From Jackrogersella multiformis (lineage: Eukaryota; Ascomycota; Sordariomycetes; Xylariales; Hypoxylaceae), in contig CADCXD010000002.1 of the NCBI GenBank assembly GCA_902806575.1, positions 1,674,001 through 1,738,000 on the forward strand: a DNA stretch of 64,000 bases. The letters are read 5' to 3'. Shown here one piece after another: positions 11,954 through 23,503 of the stretch; the first letter of the stretch is position 1, and the number at the start of each line of letters is the position of its first letter. The notes beneath the pieces were generated by a model. The model searched no databases. It was not told the origin of the DNA and worked only from the letters and a program-made list of their open reading frames with translations. The position numbers and the translations under genes are program-made.

Positions 11954-14900
11954 TTTGACTGGTTGGAGAAAAGGCGAGTGAGTTGAATTTGCGAAAAAAG
12001 ATGAACGTCGACTGGATTAATGTAAATGATTGATTTTAAAAATGGTAGACCGGCCACCTGGGTTTAAACACGAAGTAAAAATGGAATGAAGAAAAATGAG
12101 GCGAATGTTTTGAGTGTTGAGAACGGGATGGAGAAGAAAAAAAACGGTTGAATTATCGCGAATTGCTTGGCTACTTATACACCTTCTCTCGACTAATTAG
12201 GTAGCTATCACGTAGCTATCTCCATACCAGCCAGCCTTGGACAAAATTTTGAGCAAGGCCATGACGACAACATGAGGCCCAAACTTGAAGCCTTGTCGAG
12301 GGTCTTGGCGCTCGAGGCGCCTTCTTCTGTAAGAGACAGGGTGTAAAACAGACCTGTCGTCGCACTACAGGTGCTGGATTTTTTTCGGTCCACGGTGATG
12401 GGTGGAAATCGTCAGCGGCATTTAGTGTAGTGTAGTCACAGTCTCGCTAGAAAAGGTGTAGGCAGGATTTCGCGACGTTTCAGTAAGATCTGAGGCAGGG
12501 TGGGAACATCTAGAATATGGGGAACAGGCTTGGAGCACTCTCTTATTGGTCTCTTGCGCCGCAATTTACAAGGATGGAACCGGCGATCTGACACAAAAAG
12601 TGCCAAGCCTACCGAAAATAGCAAGCCCTAATGGTCAAGAGATCCTTAGACCCCGGAGGCCATCACTGATTCACCTTAGTGAGCAATCATATGGAAATCT
12701 TTTCCTGGCGCTAACCTCTTGTCCCTTTCTCAATGCAACCTCCAGTCTTGGCAACTTGTTCGCGAACAACTCTAGGTTAGTTCGTAGTTCGTATTGACTT
12801 TATCCTTATCCTCAAATTAGCTATAACTAAAAGCGAACCAAGCATAGCATCGACGAGGTGGGCTCAACGAATCGTCGGAAATTAAACTACAACACCGATA
12901 TTACGCGTAGCAAAAGTCGGATATCAGATCTCAGCAATTTATCGAGTTTCATACCTCCAAATACGCCTTGTTGATTAAATTTTTCTTACTCTATCAAAGA
13001 ACTAAAATCAGGTCCTCGACTATTAAGCGCAGATCAGTTTCAGCGTAAGGCATGAGACGGCTTTTCTAAGTTAAAGCTTTACTATGTATCTATAACAGTA
13101 AAAGGAGACTGTTAAAAAGTCAAGAATTGCCGGGATCCACGCCAGGGTCCGCACTGATTTGCGGTGAATCCTGATCAAGCTTTTATCTACACTACACCCC
13201 AGCACATACCTAGGACAAAATAGGAGGTCTATCCCGCCAACTTCTCTGTCGATCTAACATACTCCCAACTGATGGCTGGCCCAACCCTATTCGATGATAT
13301 AGAAGTCTGTTATAGAATAGAATTGCATTACATACCCTTTTCTCGAATAGCTGACAGGTCATATAAGCTATTAGCTACTATTCTCGATAGGGAAACGATA
13401 GAAAGGCTTGCTGATACTAGGTACCTAGGTAGGTATATTTACCAGCGCTGGCAGCGGTAATCGCTCGCTAATTGGCCAGGTTTCAGCTTGCCTAGATAAA
13501 ATTACTAAGACACCCTAGGAACTCAGCTAGACGATCTAGATCTACCTATCTGATACCTAAACGCTAGTCAGCATTGTTCAAATCCCGTCAAAGTTTGGCC
13601 CCTATAGTTCGAGCACCTACCTAGATATAACCGAGATGAGGATCAAAGCTTGTCTTGTTGTTTACCATTACTTCGTATTATGATACACTTAATGAGTGCT
13701 ATGATGGTCCAAGCATCCTTCTCGAGTTAAAGCTCCCCAGCTCTAACTTCTCACTATGGGCGGTGTACACGTCTGAGCCTCCGGCGATCCGCTGTTATGG
13801 TTATTGTATGCAACGGTGTGGCTGGAAATGATGACTACCACTTTCCTCGTTTGCCAACAAGTTTTGTCAGCGCTCGACAGGGAAATCGGATCAAAGAGCC
13901 GTACATTATGCACAAGATGTCAATGTTAAGACATGCATTGCATACTACGTAGTAGGTGAAGCCAATCTACGGAGTCATGTTTCCCTAGAGCGTATCGATA
14001 ATGGTTAACAGCTTCTACTGATGACCGAAGGATGCTAACCGTATTACTGATAAATCTGAAATTTCATTCGCTTAATTGTATAGGTAGGACTAGGTTACAT
14101 GTTTATGTTAACGAGAGTCGTGTCTCGGCATTCATTCCTTCTTCTACTATGACCCCGAACCCGCCGGGGTGGATAAGACAACATGTAGAGCGTCGGCGGC
14201 GACAAAGTCTTTCACGACTCCTGACCGCTATGAAGACCAAGGGTTCTGCAGACCCTTAAAGCCTCATTGACTCCACCTGTGTCTCCTAACTATGCTATCA
14301 TCCGTCCTAAAATAAGACATTCGGCGGACTATTATAACAAATCACTTTATGAATATTGACCATATTAAATTAATTGAGAAAGGAATAGCTTATATGTTTT
14401 TTCGGGTTGTCATTTAAGACAATGATCTTCCCTCTTAGTCGAGGGGCCGGAAGAGCGTATACCCAGGTATGCACCTACGAAGCAAGCGGTGTAGAGGTTT
14501 AAAAAATGAAAAAAGGGCCCGTGAAGAGGGAAGAAAGTTTACTCGGATCTCCCAAGTTCGTATGTCATAATACTGATATACTCACTTCTCTCTTAGCCTT
14601 ATGGAACAGCTACTTCGGTTTAGAATCAACAGGATTTGCCTGACACTCACAATTAGAACCAGCCATGAAAATAAATCAAATTATATCAAGTAAGGCAACG
14701 AAGATATTATTTTGTAGATTGGAGAGGTAAACGCAATAAATGTTTGACAAAGGAAGAAATTCAAACGTGTGATGGTTAAACCAGTCATGATATATTAGTT
14801 AACCTATACTATTTAGCTTCCACTGCAGACACCTTGCAATTCCTTGCTAACCTCTCGTCTTATAAGATAGCAGACAATATCGAAGGAGCAACGTACACAC

Positions 14901-15434
14901 ACACGCACACTGACATGACCTAATATTTTTTAGCATGACTAACAAATCATCTTCATATTAATGGGGATGGTGGTAATGGAACCTGTTGCTTGATTCATTA
15001 TATTAATTTAACATTTCTTACGTTGGCAAAACGCGGATATGCCGATTTTGTTACTCGTGATATACAGCTTGATAGGATAATCCATCTATTCTAAAACGTA
15101 TTTAGTTTCCAATTCATCTAAAATAGTAAAGATGCTAAATGTAACCTTATTACCTTATTCTCACATCGCCTAGTTTGACCAGGGCTCGTATAGATCTGAA
15201 CCCCCATCTGGATCCCCATCTGCCTACCTGTGTAGGTAGTGCTTCTAGGTAATCACTAGGTGGAATGTCTCCAAGCCATTCTTTCTTGGAGCATTAGGCT
15301 CACGATCGATATACCGCAGATGCAAGTGTGCAAATAATTCTGTTCGAGATATGCTTAGAATACGTAGAGCTGATATGGAGGTTCCTTTTATACATGATTC
15401 TACACTGCTGCTGATTTTGTACAGTTGACCATCT
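11954..15434. other. 3.5-kb spacer, no convincing gene
   Basis: Several short open frames (12208-12393 minus, 13272-13460 plus, 14032-14259 plus) have no recognisable family. There is a (CA)n-like run at about 14893-14911. The region right of 11954 includes the promoter of the secreted-peptide gene. Nothing else can be supported. Confidence 0.5.
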
Positions 15435-17351
15435 CTATATAAGCGCTTGACCCATGAACATGCTTTCTCGAACCTCAGCTACGATATCCCGCCGGTCATC
15501 CTTGCCCACTAATACGACACCTCGTCCTCTCCTGCCCATACGGCCTGCGCGGCCCAAACGATGTATGAAATCGATGGTATTGTGTGGCACATCGTACAAT
15601 ATTACATGTCGGACCGCCAAAGTATCAATTCCTCTCGAGGCCAAGTCCGTGGCTACGATGACTTTAGTATTAGGCAATACCCGTCGACCCTTGCCGGGCG
15701 GAGGGATCGTAGGCACTTCGAGCACGGCTTTCATGGGTTGATTAGTCGTAAATGAACCCAGCATCTCCGACTGACGTTGCTCAGAGGTATCCCGGTGAAG
15801 CGCAACGGCGTCGATTCCCTTGGAAATGAGGAAGTTGGCCACTTCCTGCGTCTTCTCACGCTCGTTTACGAACACCATGATACGCTTGATGTCTATCTCT
15901 CCGGGTACGGAGCTCTCATGCCGCGCGGCGTCTTTACCGATGGACCAGATGGCATCCGCACAGGCGAGGTCTTTGTTGTTTCGGTAAGGGTCTTTAGTGA
16001 CATCGATGACTCCCAGTTGCACACGTCGAGGGATGGCATGGAGATTTGGTGTGGTGATTCGAACCATATCCGGGAATTCGGAGCGCAGATAGTTGTCCAG
16101 TCTCTTGGGAATGGTGGCGGAACATAGGATTAGTTGTTTCATGGATGGCAAAGCGCGATCCAGGATGGCCGTTGTTACAGGGGAGAAGCTGCGGTCGAAG
16201 AGCGAGTCGGCCTCGTCGACCACTAGATGACTGACCCTAGATAGGATATTGGGGTCCGAGTCTGCGATCGATGATAATAAATGAGGTGTTGCCACGATGA
16301 GGTCGATACCAGTAGGCAAGTACATGGTCATATTGATGACCTTGGCCGAGATATTGGCAGAGAAAAGACCGGCCTTAAACTTAACGTCATGCGACAAAGC
16401 TTTAGCAACGCGGCCTACTTGGTCAACCAACTCAGCCGTCGGCACTAACACAACGACCTTCGGTCGTGCAGCAGTCGGATGAGGGTCGAACTCGCGTGGA
16501 CCCGTGTACCCAGGCTCGCTCATCGCTGCCATCTGTTTCTCGAAATATTCTCGGTAAGCGGCGATGGCAGGATCAACTGCTTCAGCCTTCTTGAGAGCAT
16601 TGATGGCGGGTAGAAGGTATGCTAGGGTCTTGCCTGAGCCAGTTTCAGCCGCTAGCAGGAATTCTTGCCTCGGATTAGTATCCCTTGTTCTTGAAGATCG
16701 TCGGCCTGTGTTCTGGCCCAGCAAGGTCGGAATGGCGAGTCGCTGTATGGGAGTGGGCCTTATGTCTATCATGCCTTTTAGGACATCCTTGGACATGGCC
16801 TCTTTAATCGAAGGCAAGAGGTCGAAATTGTCGAACGACTCTACCTCGGTCATGTCCGCTTTCATCCGGGTCCTATGACCGTATGAAACTGTTGCTAAGG
16901 AGCCCTGCATTTTCATAGCTTTGGTCCGCCTTTCGTCCTTCCCACCACCTCTCCTATCCCCACCATCTCTCCTGTCCCCCCCATATCTCCTGTCTCCTCC
17001 GTCTCTCCTGTCTCCTCTGTCTCCTCTGTCTCTCCTGTCTCCCCCACCTCTATCCTCGCTAGATAGAAAAGTGTTTTTCGTTATAGGTTCCTGTATGCCA
17101 GCATATGTCTGATTCATACCACCCCAAGGACCCGACTGCGATCTCGGCTTCTTGCTATCACGGTCCTGCGCATGTCGTATCGGGGGGCGTGCGACGCGAT
17201 CAGACAGTACCATTCTCGAAGGACTAGCTCTCGTTCGACCGGCGAAAAACCTTTGCGCAGCCCATGGTCGAGAGGCAAATGGGATAATATTTCGGATCTT
17301 GGCTGCGAATAGACATGACGGACATATAGGTGCTGAGAGAAAGGGACTCAT
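15435..17351 (-). CDS. MRH4: Mitochondrial DEAD-box RNA helicase Mrh4
   Basis: Single open frame of 638 aa. Mrh4 is an ATP-dependent RNA helicase needed for assembly of the large mitochondrial ribosomal subunit in yeast. The N-terminal ~40 residues are Arg-rich and almost free of acids, as in a mitochondrial presequence. Residues 101-137 are an Arg/Gly/Asp repeat (GDRRDGGDRR). Helicase motifs in order: Q motif ending PTPIQ (~199-203), Walker A AETGSGKT (235-242), Ia PTAELVDQ (304-311), II DEAD (379-382), III SAT (411-413), IV FVNERE (~494-499), V ATDLASRGID (567-576) and VI HRLGRAGR (597-604). All catalytic motifs are intact. The long insert after Walker A and the insert before motif V are typical of Mrh4 rather than of cytosolic DEAD-box proteins. 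An upstream extra exon cannot be excluded. Confidence 0.92.
   Translation of the reverse strand: MSPFLSAPICPSCLFAAKIRNIIPFASRPWAAQRFFAGRTRASPSRMVLSDRVARPPIRHAQDRDSKKPRSQSGPWGGMNQTYAGIQEPITKNTFLSSEDRGGGDRRDRGDRGDRRDGGDRRYGGDRRDGGDRRGGGKDERRTKAMKMQGSLATVSYGHRTRMKADMTEVESFDNFDLLPSIKEAMSKDVLKGMIDIRPTPIQRLAIPTLLGQNTGRRSSRTRDTNPRQEFLLAAETGSGKTLAYLLPAINALKKAEAVDPAIAAYREYFEKQMAAMSEPGYTGPREFDPHPTAARPKVVVLVPTAELVDQVGRVAKALSHDVKFKAGLFSANISAKVINMTMYLPTGIDLIVATPHLLSSIADSDPNILSRVSHLVVDEADSLFDRSFSPVTTAILDRALPSMKQLILCSATIPKRLDNYLRSEFPDMVRITTPNLHAIPRRVQLGVIDVTKDPYRNNKDLACADAIWSIGKDAARHESSVPGEIDIKRIMVFVNEREKTQEVANFLISKGIDAVALHRDTSEQRQSEMLGSFTTNQPMKAVLEVPTIPPPGKGRRVLPNTKVIVATDLASRGIDTLAVRHVILYDVPHNTIDFIHRLGRAGRMGRRGRGVVLVGKDDRRDIVAEVRESMFMGQALI
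16941..17051. repeat. Coding minisatellite in MRH4 (RGG/GDRR repeats)
   Basis: Imperfect tandem copies of a 15-bp-scale unit reading TCTCCTGTCTCC or similar on the plus strand. On the minus strand it encodes repeated GDRR(D/Y)G. All copies keep frame. The tract lies between the presequence and the helicase core, where length change is likely tolerated, so it should be polymorphic between strains. Confidence 0.75.
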
Positions 17352-17778
17352 GACTCATTCTGTAAAACAGAACTCGTTTTCTATTGCGGCGAACACAATG
17401 GCGAAGGTGAGGTCACTTTCAATGGTTTCATTACCTAGGAGGTAGATATCTTGAATTCTTGAAATCTTGAAATTTTCAGAATTCGTGAAGATTTCTATTT
17501 CTCTTGCGCTATCGATAAAGGAATTCGTCAAGTGGACCGTGCATGACCATGGACCCATGTATCTCCAATCGACCCATGACCCATGTAGGTACTTAGAGTA
17601 GGTACCCGGTACCCACCTAATCCTAAAAAGGCAACCTACAGTGGACCGCTTAAATCTACAGGACTCAGGGGTATCTAGGTCTTATCGATCTTCAATGTGA
17701 CAGTCGGGTTGCAGTCCTATGTACATAATCCAGATAACCCTGTGTATCTAGGTACGTATGTGACAGACCGTTAACCAC
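17352..17778. other. Short spacer, no gene seen
   Basis: Between the MRH4 start and the SDR pseudogene. Contains repeated 'gacccatg' words near 17550-17585 and TAGGTACC/GGTACCC motifs. Probably carries the MRH4 promoter. Confidence 0.5.
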
Positions 17779-19000
17779 TTACCAAGACTCTTTCCCACCG
17801 CCATAGTCCCAGAACTTCCCACCATGGGACTCCTTCGTAGCCACGTCAATTAATTTCACCATTTCATCACAAGATTCCTCAACTGTTATCACCGGTCACT
17901 TTACGGTATTACCTGTTACTAGCCCAAGGTTATTTAAAACTGCTTGGCCCATGTCGGTGTCGACCAACCCCGGGTGAACTACGAATGCAGTGAGCCAGTC
18001 CTCCTCCTGGTTAATCCGCTTAGTCGCCCAGTGCGCTGCGGGTTTAGAAGTTGCATAGGCCGCGTTGGGGATAAGGGGCAGTTCCCTATATTTATATTAG
18101 TCGTATAATTTATAATGCGGAAAGAATACCGCCTCACTACGAATACACGCGATACCGGTTAGCACTAATCAGATTGCCTAGATAGGTCTACAATGATGAA
18201 ATACAAATTGTTTGCTAAAATATAACTAACCTCTATCTTGCCAGCTACCGTACCTATAGTTATCCATTTGGGATCTATAGACTTCTTCAGGAGCGGGAGC
18301 GTAGCTTGGTATATGTCATACGGATAGGCTCCACGAAGCAGAGTATGATCAATATATGCATGCAAGTTGGTAAATACGAGATGTGTTGGAACTTATGAAA
18401 CAGAGCTATTGGATGAGGTTAATCAGAAGACTTGATCAATATATTAAGACTGAACCAACAGGATTAAGAGGGCGCCAACGGCGCTTAAGGAGATATTCAG
18501 ATTGTATACATATAGGTCATTACGCCTCGCTTCGCAAGAAGAGATAGGAGGCAAGGACCTTAAGACCATAGAGAATTATTACTCGAATTTGAACTACAGT
18601 TCCAAGCCTTATTACCCTTGTCACAGTATAGCCATATTACGCCAAACAAGTGGGGCGTGATGTGTCCTTGCAGATCCGCAGTCTTGAGTTCCGAGACCTT
18701 CGGCCAAGCATACGAGACGCCGGCATTAGCAACGACGATGTCTAAGTGGTCGATTCCCTGTGCTATGAGTTGCTTAACGCCTTCGGCAGCGTCTGACTCG
18801 ACTAAAGCGTCGACTTTGACGATGATGAGACGGTTACTTAAACCTTTACGTAAGTCGGCGAGAGCTTTGGACGTGCAATTTTGCGGATTTCGGTTTGCAG
18901 CGATGACAATATGATTAGGTCTAGCAAGGTAGCGCTCGAAAAGTCCTTTCCCTAGACCCCGACTCGTACCGCTAATTAGGACGGTAGTCTTAGAAGCCAT
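17779..19000 (-). pseudogene. SDR-family ketoreductase, broken by solo LTR and stop codon
   Basis: Reads leftward from ATG at 19000. The N-terminal half has the Rossmann motif TVLISGTSRGLGKG (TGxxxGxG type) and the NAG motif (VVANAGVS). Coding stops making sense at GVIWLY (about 18627), where a 313-bp solo LTR is inserted. It resumes at 18313 with QATLPLLKKS and GTVAGKIE. After a probable intron (about 18100-18230) the C-terminal half follows at 18090-17779. It contains the catalytic Tyr-x3-Lys (YATSK), AFVVHPGLVDTDMG and a family-typical end, HGGKFWDYGGGKESW. A second lesion is an in-frame TGA at 17898-17896, between NTVK and PVITVEES. The intron joint is also one base out of frame as read, so a third small lesion is possible. 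The family comprises NAD(P)-dependent short-chain reductases resembling norsolorinic acid ketoreductase-like proteins. Substrate unknown. Confidence 0.88.
18314..18626 (-). mobile_element. Solo LTR, 313 bp, with 5-bp target duplication GTATA
   Basis: Bounded on the plus strand by TGTCATACGG at the left and CCTTGTCACA at the right, so the ends are TG...CA with short inverted termini (TGT/ACA). It is flanked by GTATA at 18309-18313 and 18627-18631. Read on the minus strand it aligns along its whole length with the LTRs at 26504-26815 and 41263-41542. It shares, for example, TTGGAACT, CTTGCGAAGC, GGCGTAATGA and GGAGCCTATCCGTATGA. Differences from those copies are overwhelmingly C-to-T or G-to-A in the other copies, so this copy escaped RIP. 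No internal region remains: it is the product of LTR-LTR recombination. It interrupts the SDR reading frame. Confidence 0.93.
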
Positions 19001-19330
19001 AGTGTTTGTCTTGATAAAAGTTTAAGAACCACTGTCTTCGCCCGTTTCGACTTCATGTCACGATATTTGTTTAAATACGTTATCTCAAATCTTAAATCTT
19101 AGCTGTAATACTTATAATAAACGACCTCGGTGACCGTAGATGCGAATGTCGTCATGTGAGTGTCATTGTGCAGGCTATAGGAATCTAAGGAGAATCCTAC
19201 TCGAACACTCGAAATAATAAATTTACTGATAACTAATGATTCGTCACATCCCTGACGTAATATCAAGGTACCCAGTGGAAGCTCGATTGACCTTGATCTT
19301 GACCGGCCGAGTCTTCGCTTAGCGCACGGG

Positions 19331-19564
19331 CTAGACACTATGTAGGTATCCACAAACGCGGCCGGGTCGTGTAACAACGGCATTGCTGTTATCCACAAGC
19401 CCTGTGCAGTCACCAGTGTGTACCTCCGTAATCCACCTTCCTTTCTTAGATTTGTCTTCTTCGGAGGTCCCGGTGACTGAAATGAATTTATCGAAACGGC
19501 CACTCTCCTTGTCTCCGTATAAGTTCTGACCTTCGACTTTCCATAATATACGATCGATATACAT
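19331..19564 (-). CDS. Possible small orphan protein or gene fragment
   Basis: A 77-codon frame from ATG 19564 ending LHSV. It is hydrophilic, with mixed composition (FDKFISVTGTSEEDKSKKG, then RWITEVHTGDCTG), and lacks the skew typical of random fungal frames. No family is recognised and no splice partner was found. It lies upstream of, and in the same direction as, the broken SDR gene, so it could be a relic of that neighbourhood. A chance frame is equally possible. Confidence 0.25.
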   Translation of the reverse strand: MYIDRILWKVEGQNLYGDKESGRFDKFISVTGTSEEDKSKKGRWITEVHTGDCTGLVDNSNAVVTRPGRVCGYLHSV

Positions 19565-20575
19565 CACGTGTACTTAGTTACGAAAGTTAATATTATCAAT
19601 TGTTACTATGAAATCTCAATATAAACATCGCTACGAATCTGCTTAACCGTTTCATAAAAAGTGCGTTTAAACTTCTTTACTTAAGGCGGCGCTATCCCTT
19701 TGATTAGCAAAGGGATGCAATAGCTATCGCAAAATCCTTTTTTAAAGAATACCTGTCCAATAAAGATTAACGGTTACTACCTAGGTACCTATATCAGGAA
19801 CTTCCCCAAATAATGTCCGCCACCCTGATGTCTAGATTAAACCAGATGTGATGATAGGTATGATCGGTAGCTGCATCTGTATAGGTATGCCTAGGTAAGC
19901 AATAATAAACATCTGACCCGCCTCTCTATTTCTAGATCTGGATATGCTGATCTAATGCCGCGTATGGCATAGTGCATCCCCGGAGCCCCGCACAATAGAA
20001 AAGTAAGACTGCTAGCTTGCATGCGGTAGTGATCCTTCGGGTTGTTAAGGTGATGTTACTGTACGTACGGCATCATCAACTGGCATCGTGAGCCCGTATC
20101 AGACAAATCATGCCAAGATTCGGTGTAATAACACTGTGCAAATGTATGGCGTTTCGCAAAATACACTGCTGACTATGCACATTACCTCAGCTAACTTTTA
20201 AAAGCAACATGAATAATGGTAATGTTACCTTAAAACTATGTCCGTCTACTAGGACAAGCATAGAAATGTTAAGGCTGGGTGTAATCACACACGCCAGAAT
20301 TATACTAGGTCGGCATCAATACACCAGAAAAAAAACCTAAGATACAATGAAACCGAGGACGGAGTTTGGTCTGTGTTGGCAAACGCTTATAAATACAAAC
20401 ATTATTAACAAAATGGATCAGGGACGTAAAGAATGAGACGATACCTGAGGTTAGATAGGTGCCTACCTACTTAGGAGGTATATATACTCTGATATCCGAA
20501 ATAATACTACAAACTTTCCATACCAAAACACTGACTAGAACTTGAACGAATAACTCGAAGTCTACATATCCAAAC
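19565..20575. other. Spacer, no gene seen
   Basis: A/T-rich non-coding DNA with CCTAGGTACC-type words (19779-19795, 19888-19900, 20457-20480). The right end is the promoter of the alpha/beta hydrolase gene. Confidence 0.5.
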
Positions 20576-21554
20576 ATGGCAAAGCCCTCAATTCTCCTCA
20601 TCCCCGGCTCCTTTGTCGTACCTGAGCTTTACGACAACATCCTCAATGCCGTCACAGCCAAGGGCTTTGAAATTAAAGCTCTGCACTGTCCCAGTGTCGG
20701 CTTGAAGAACGGCCCTAGGAGCGCAACACCGGCAACAATGTACGATGACGCTGACTTTGTTGCCAAAGAAGTAGTCCGCCTTGCTGATGAGGGTAAAGAT
20801 GGTGAGAAACTTTTGAAGTCATTGCGTATCATACCCCCTTAAACATACAACTAAATTAAAATTTCATTGCTGTCAACTTAATCAATTAGGTGAAGACGAA
20901 GACATTGACTCTGCTTTCATAGTCATGTTGATTGGGCATTCCTACGGTGGCGTCCCAGTGACCCAGTGTACCAAGGGCCTCACAAAGGGAGAAAGACAGA
21001 AGCAGGGCAAGAAGGGTGGAATCGTGAGGCTCGCCTATATGACAGCCCTGGTTCCTACGATAGGAATTTCAGCTACAGGGGTCCTAGAGACACTACCTGA
21101 TGAGAATCGTGTTGAGTTTGGACTTGACGTCCGTCGCCCTTTGTCTTCCCTCTCTAGTCAACATAGTGATTGACTAACACCGTAAAAATAGGATTTGGGC
21201 TATTTTTATTACACCAGTCCAGCGGCAGCTGCTGCGTTGATAATTTCAGACATGCCCGACCAGACAGAAAGATTGGCGTGGATCGAGAAATTTCAAACCC
21301 ACTCAGCTGTCAGTTTTTCCGACACCTTGACGCATGCCGGATACAACGATGTCCCGGTGTCGTTTCTGTTCTGTGAAAAAGACCAGTGTGTTTTACCCCG
21401 ATTGCAGAGAGACGCGATCGATATGATTGAAAAACAGACCGAAAACAAGGTTGATGTCACGTCTGTTAACTCCGGTCATTGCCCCTCTCTTACTGCAACA
21501 CAGGAAGTGGTCGACTGGATTGTACGTGCAGCAGCAAATAATGACACTATTTAG
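20576..21554 (+). CDS. Alpha/beta hydrolase family protein
   Basis: Three exons: 20576-20801, 20890-21128, 21192-21554 (275 aa). Intron 1 uses a GTGAGA donor and TTAG acceptor; an alternative donor GTAAAG at 20793 also keeps frame and removes three residues. Intron 2 is 63 nt with a TGACTAAC branch point. The fold is shown by the N-terminal strand SILLIPGSF, the nucleophile elbow G-H-S93-Y-G-G, acid Asp219 in FCEKDQC and His251 in NSGHCPSL, so a complete Ser-Asp-His triad is present. There is no signal peptide, so it should be cytosolic. The family includes fungal esterases and lactonases often found in metabolic clusters. The substrate is unknown. It lies between a broken ketoreductase and an aldo-keto reductase, which suggests a shared small-molecule pathway. 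Confidence 0.88.
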
Positions 21555-21710
21555 ATGAAGATACTGCATTGTTGGTTTCCCGAAACTACCTAGGTTAGCT
21601 TTTAAGCAATGATAGTGTCTCTATGGCTGTTGAATACAATAGTAAAGTCCCCAGTCTAATAGTAATTAAGCTCGATGACTTCTCCTGAGATTGTACACCA
21701 GTAGGTTACC

Positions 21711-22835
21711 TTAAAGGTGGTAGGAAGGTTCAGAACCCTCGACTGTAGCATAGACGGCAGTGATAGCCTCGGCGACGTCGGCGGGGAGGGGACCGGCCTC
21801 AAGTGCGTCGAGAGACTTGTGGAGCTGCTCTATCTTGGAAACCCCAAAGATCACTCCATCACCATACTTTCCGTCCAAGGCGCTATGGAACGCTGTCCAT
21901 CGTAGCGCAGCTTCATGTCCGCTGATACCATGCTTCTTAGCAGCATCTAGAACTGTGGCTACCGAAGCCTGGATTGAAGGCTGGCCATAAAGGGACCCGT
22001 ACACTTTTGCGACGGCATTCTGATACTTGTTAGCGTGATCAAGGCGTTGCCTGCTTCTGGAACTCAGAACTCACATCACCATTCCACCGGAGCGAGGTAT
22101 TGGCATGATCCGAGAAACGGCCACCTGCTGCAGGACTGATACAGGGGTTAGTGTGAGGCTACTTAGATAATGATTACGATATCAGCCTACCTAAAGGCGA
22201 AGAAGGCAATGTTATTTTTCCGCAGGAGTGGAAACAATTCCTTCTCGCCTCCTCTCACGATCGCGTTGTAATGTCCTTGATACACGCTAGGTTTGGCATA
22301 ACCATTTTTCTCGCATATCTCGAGAAACTTCTTCACTTCGGCAGCAGTGTAGCTGGAGAGACCGAAATCCTTGAACTTTCCTTGCCGGAGAGCGTTATTC
22401 ATTGCCTTCGCGGCATCCTCGAAGGGTGTCTGGCGATCAGGTACATGGAGAAACATGGTCTCCACACTGGAGGTCTTAAGGTCGTCAAGTGACTGCCCAA
22501 TACTCAGATCAATCTTCGAAGGCTCATGATCCCCAGGTGTTCCACTGCGGACTTTCGTATGAATCGTGAAGCGAGAGGCAATGTCAGCTTGGCCGAGGCG
22601 TAGTTCGGAGAAACGATAGTTACGGGCTGTGTCGATATTGCTATAGCCGCGGCTGTGGAACGCATCTAAAAGGGCCTGGACATCTTTTGCACTATCGAAA
22701 CATACGATCTCGGGGTCCTCAGTACTATCGCCAACCTGTCGTCGCCAAGTTAGCAGCAATTAATCAGTCGTAGCTGACGGAACGACGTACAGAGTGGGTA
22801 CCGAGAATGAACTTCACAGGTGTTTTGGAAGACAT
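21711..22835 (-). CDS. Aldo-keto reductase, AKR7/aflatoxin-aldehyde-reductase type
   Basis: Four exons on the minus strand: 22835-22791, 22735-22191, 22135-22075, 22019-21711 (319 aa). All three introns carry clear signals (GTACGT, GTAGGC and GTGAGT donors; CAG acceptors; CTAAC branch points). The catalytic tetrad is complete: Asp50 and Tyr55 (NIDTARNY), Lys76 (HTK) and His112 (FLHVPD). Family hallmarks GKFKDFGLSSY, PSVYQGHYNAIVRGGE and FFAFSPAAGGRF are present. AKR7 enzymes reduce aldehydes and ketones with NADPH in the cytosol. The gene is tail-to-tail with the hydrolase (156-bp gap). Its neighbours, a hydrolase, a ketoreductase relic and a Zn2Cys6 regulator, suggest a detoxification or secondary-metabolite context, but the actual substrate cannot be told. 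Confidence 0.92.
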
Positions 22836-23503
22836 ATTGGACGTAGAAAGAGGGCTTTTTGAGTGTCAGTGTAAAATATACTCCGAGATGGTATGGAATA
22901 AATGTGTTTTGTAGAGTTGTGCGCCCCTTAGGTTAGTAGGTAGGTAGACATACAGGAAGTTCACATGATTTATATAGGTAATTGGGTTCTTTGAGGAAAT
23001 CTATGTTTGACAGTCTTTGTCGCCTAGACCCGTAGAACTCAACCACGTCATTTTTCAAGCAAGATGTGGTGTTATGAGCCTAGAGTCGTACTTCCGCAAC
23101 TTTCCCGCAAATTGGCCGCATGTTGTTGCCCTTGCTTCGCCTCGGATTTAAGCAACGGCAACTCCCTCATGTCTATGCGTCCGGCCAGATATTCATATTG
23201 ACCAAGGATAAACTTCGAATCATCAAAATCGGTAACCTCTAGTTGTGAATTTTCGTGTCGTGATGCCTAAAAAGTCTGCTGCTTAACGGAGAATCAGTGA
23301 AGTGTCGATTAACTGGTAACAAAGAAGTTTGTGTATACATTCAAGCGTCCCTTAACTAATCTAAGAAGGACTTAAGGCTAAAATATCTGCCCCACAAGAG
23401 GTCCCAAATTCCTACACCGAACTAATGACGACATAAGACGAAAACAGACTTATCATATATCTAAACCGGTGTTGTGGTGTGGATGGGTCTGTTCAATGAC
23501 CTG
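22836..23503. other. Spacer between AKR and Zn2Cys6 genes
   Basis: Non-coding. It holds the AKR promoter on its left and the 3' end of the regulator gene on its right. GGTTAGTAGGTAGGTAG words lie at about 22930-22948. No other feature seen. Confidence 0.5.

Noticed and set aside
11618..11986. 122-codon plus-strand frame over the secreted-peptide gene
   Set aside because: It is the antisense shadow of the signal-peptide-bearing minus-strand gene, and its residues reflect the repeats of that gene.
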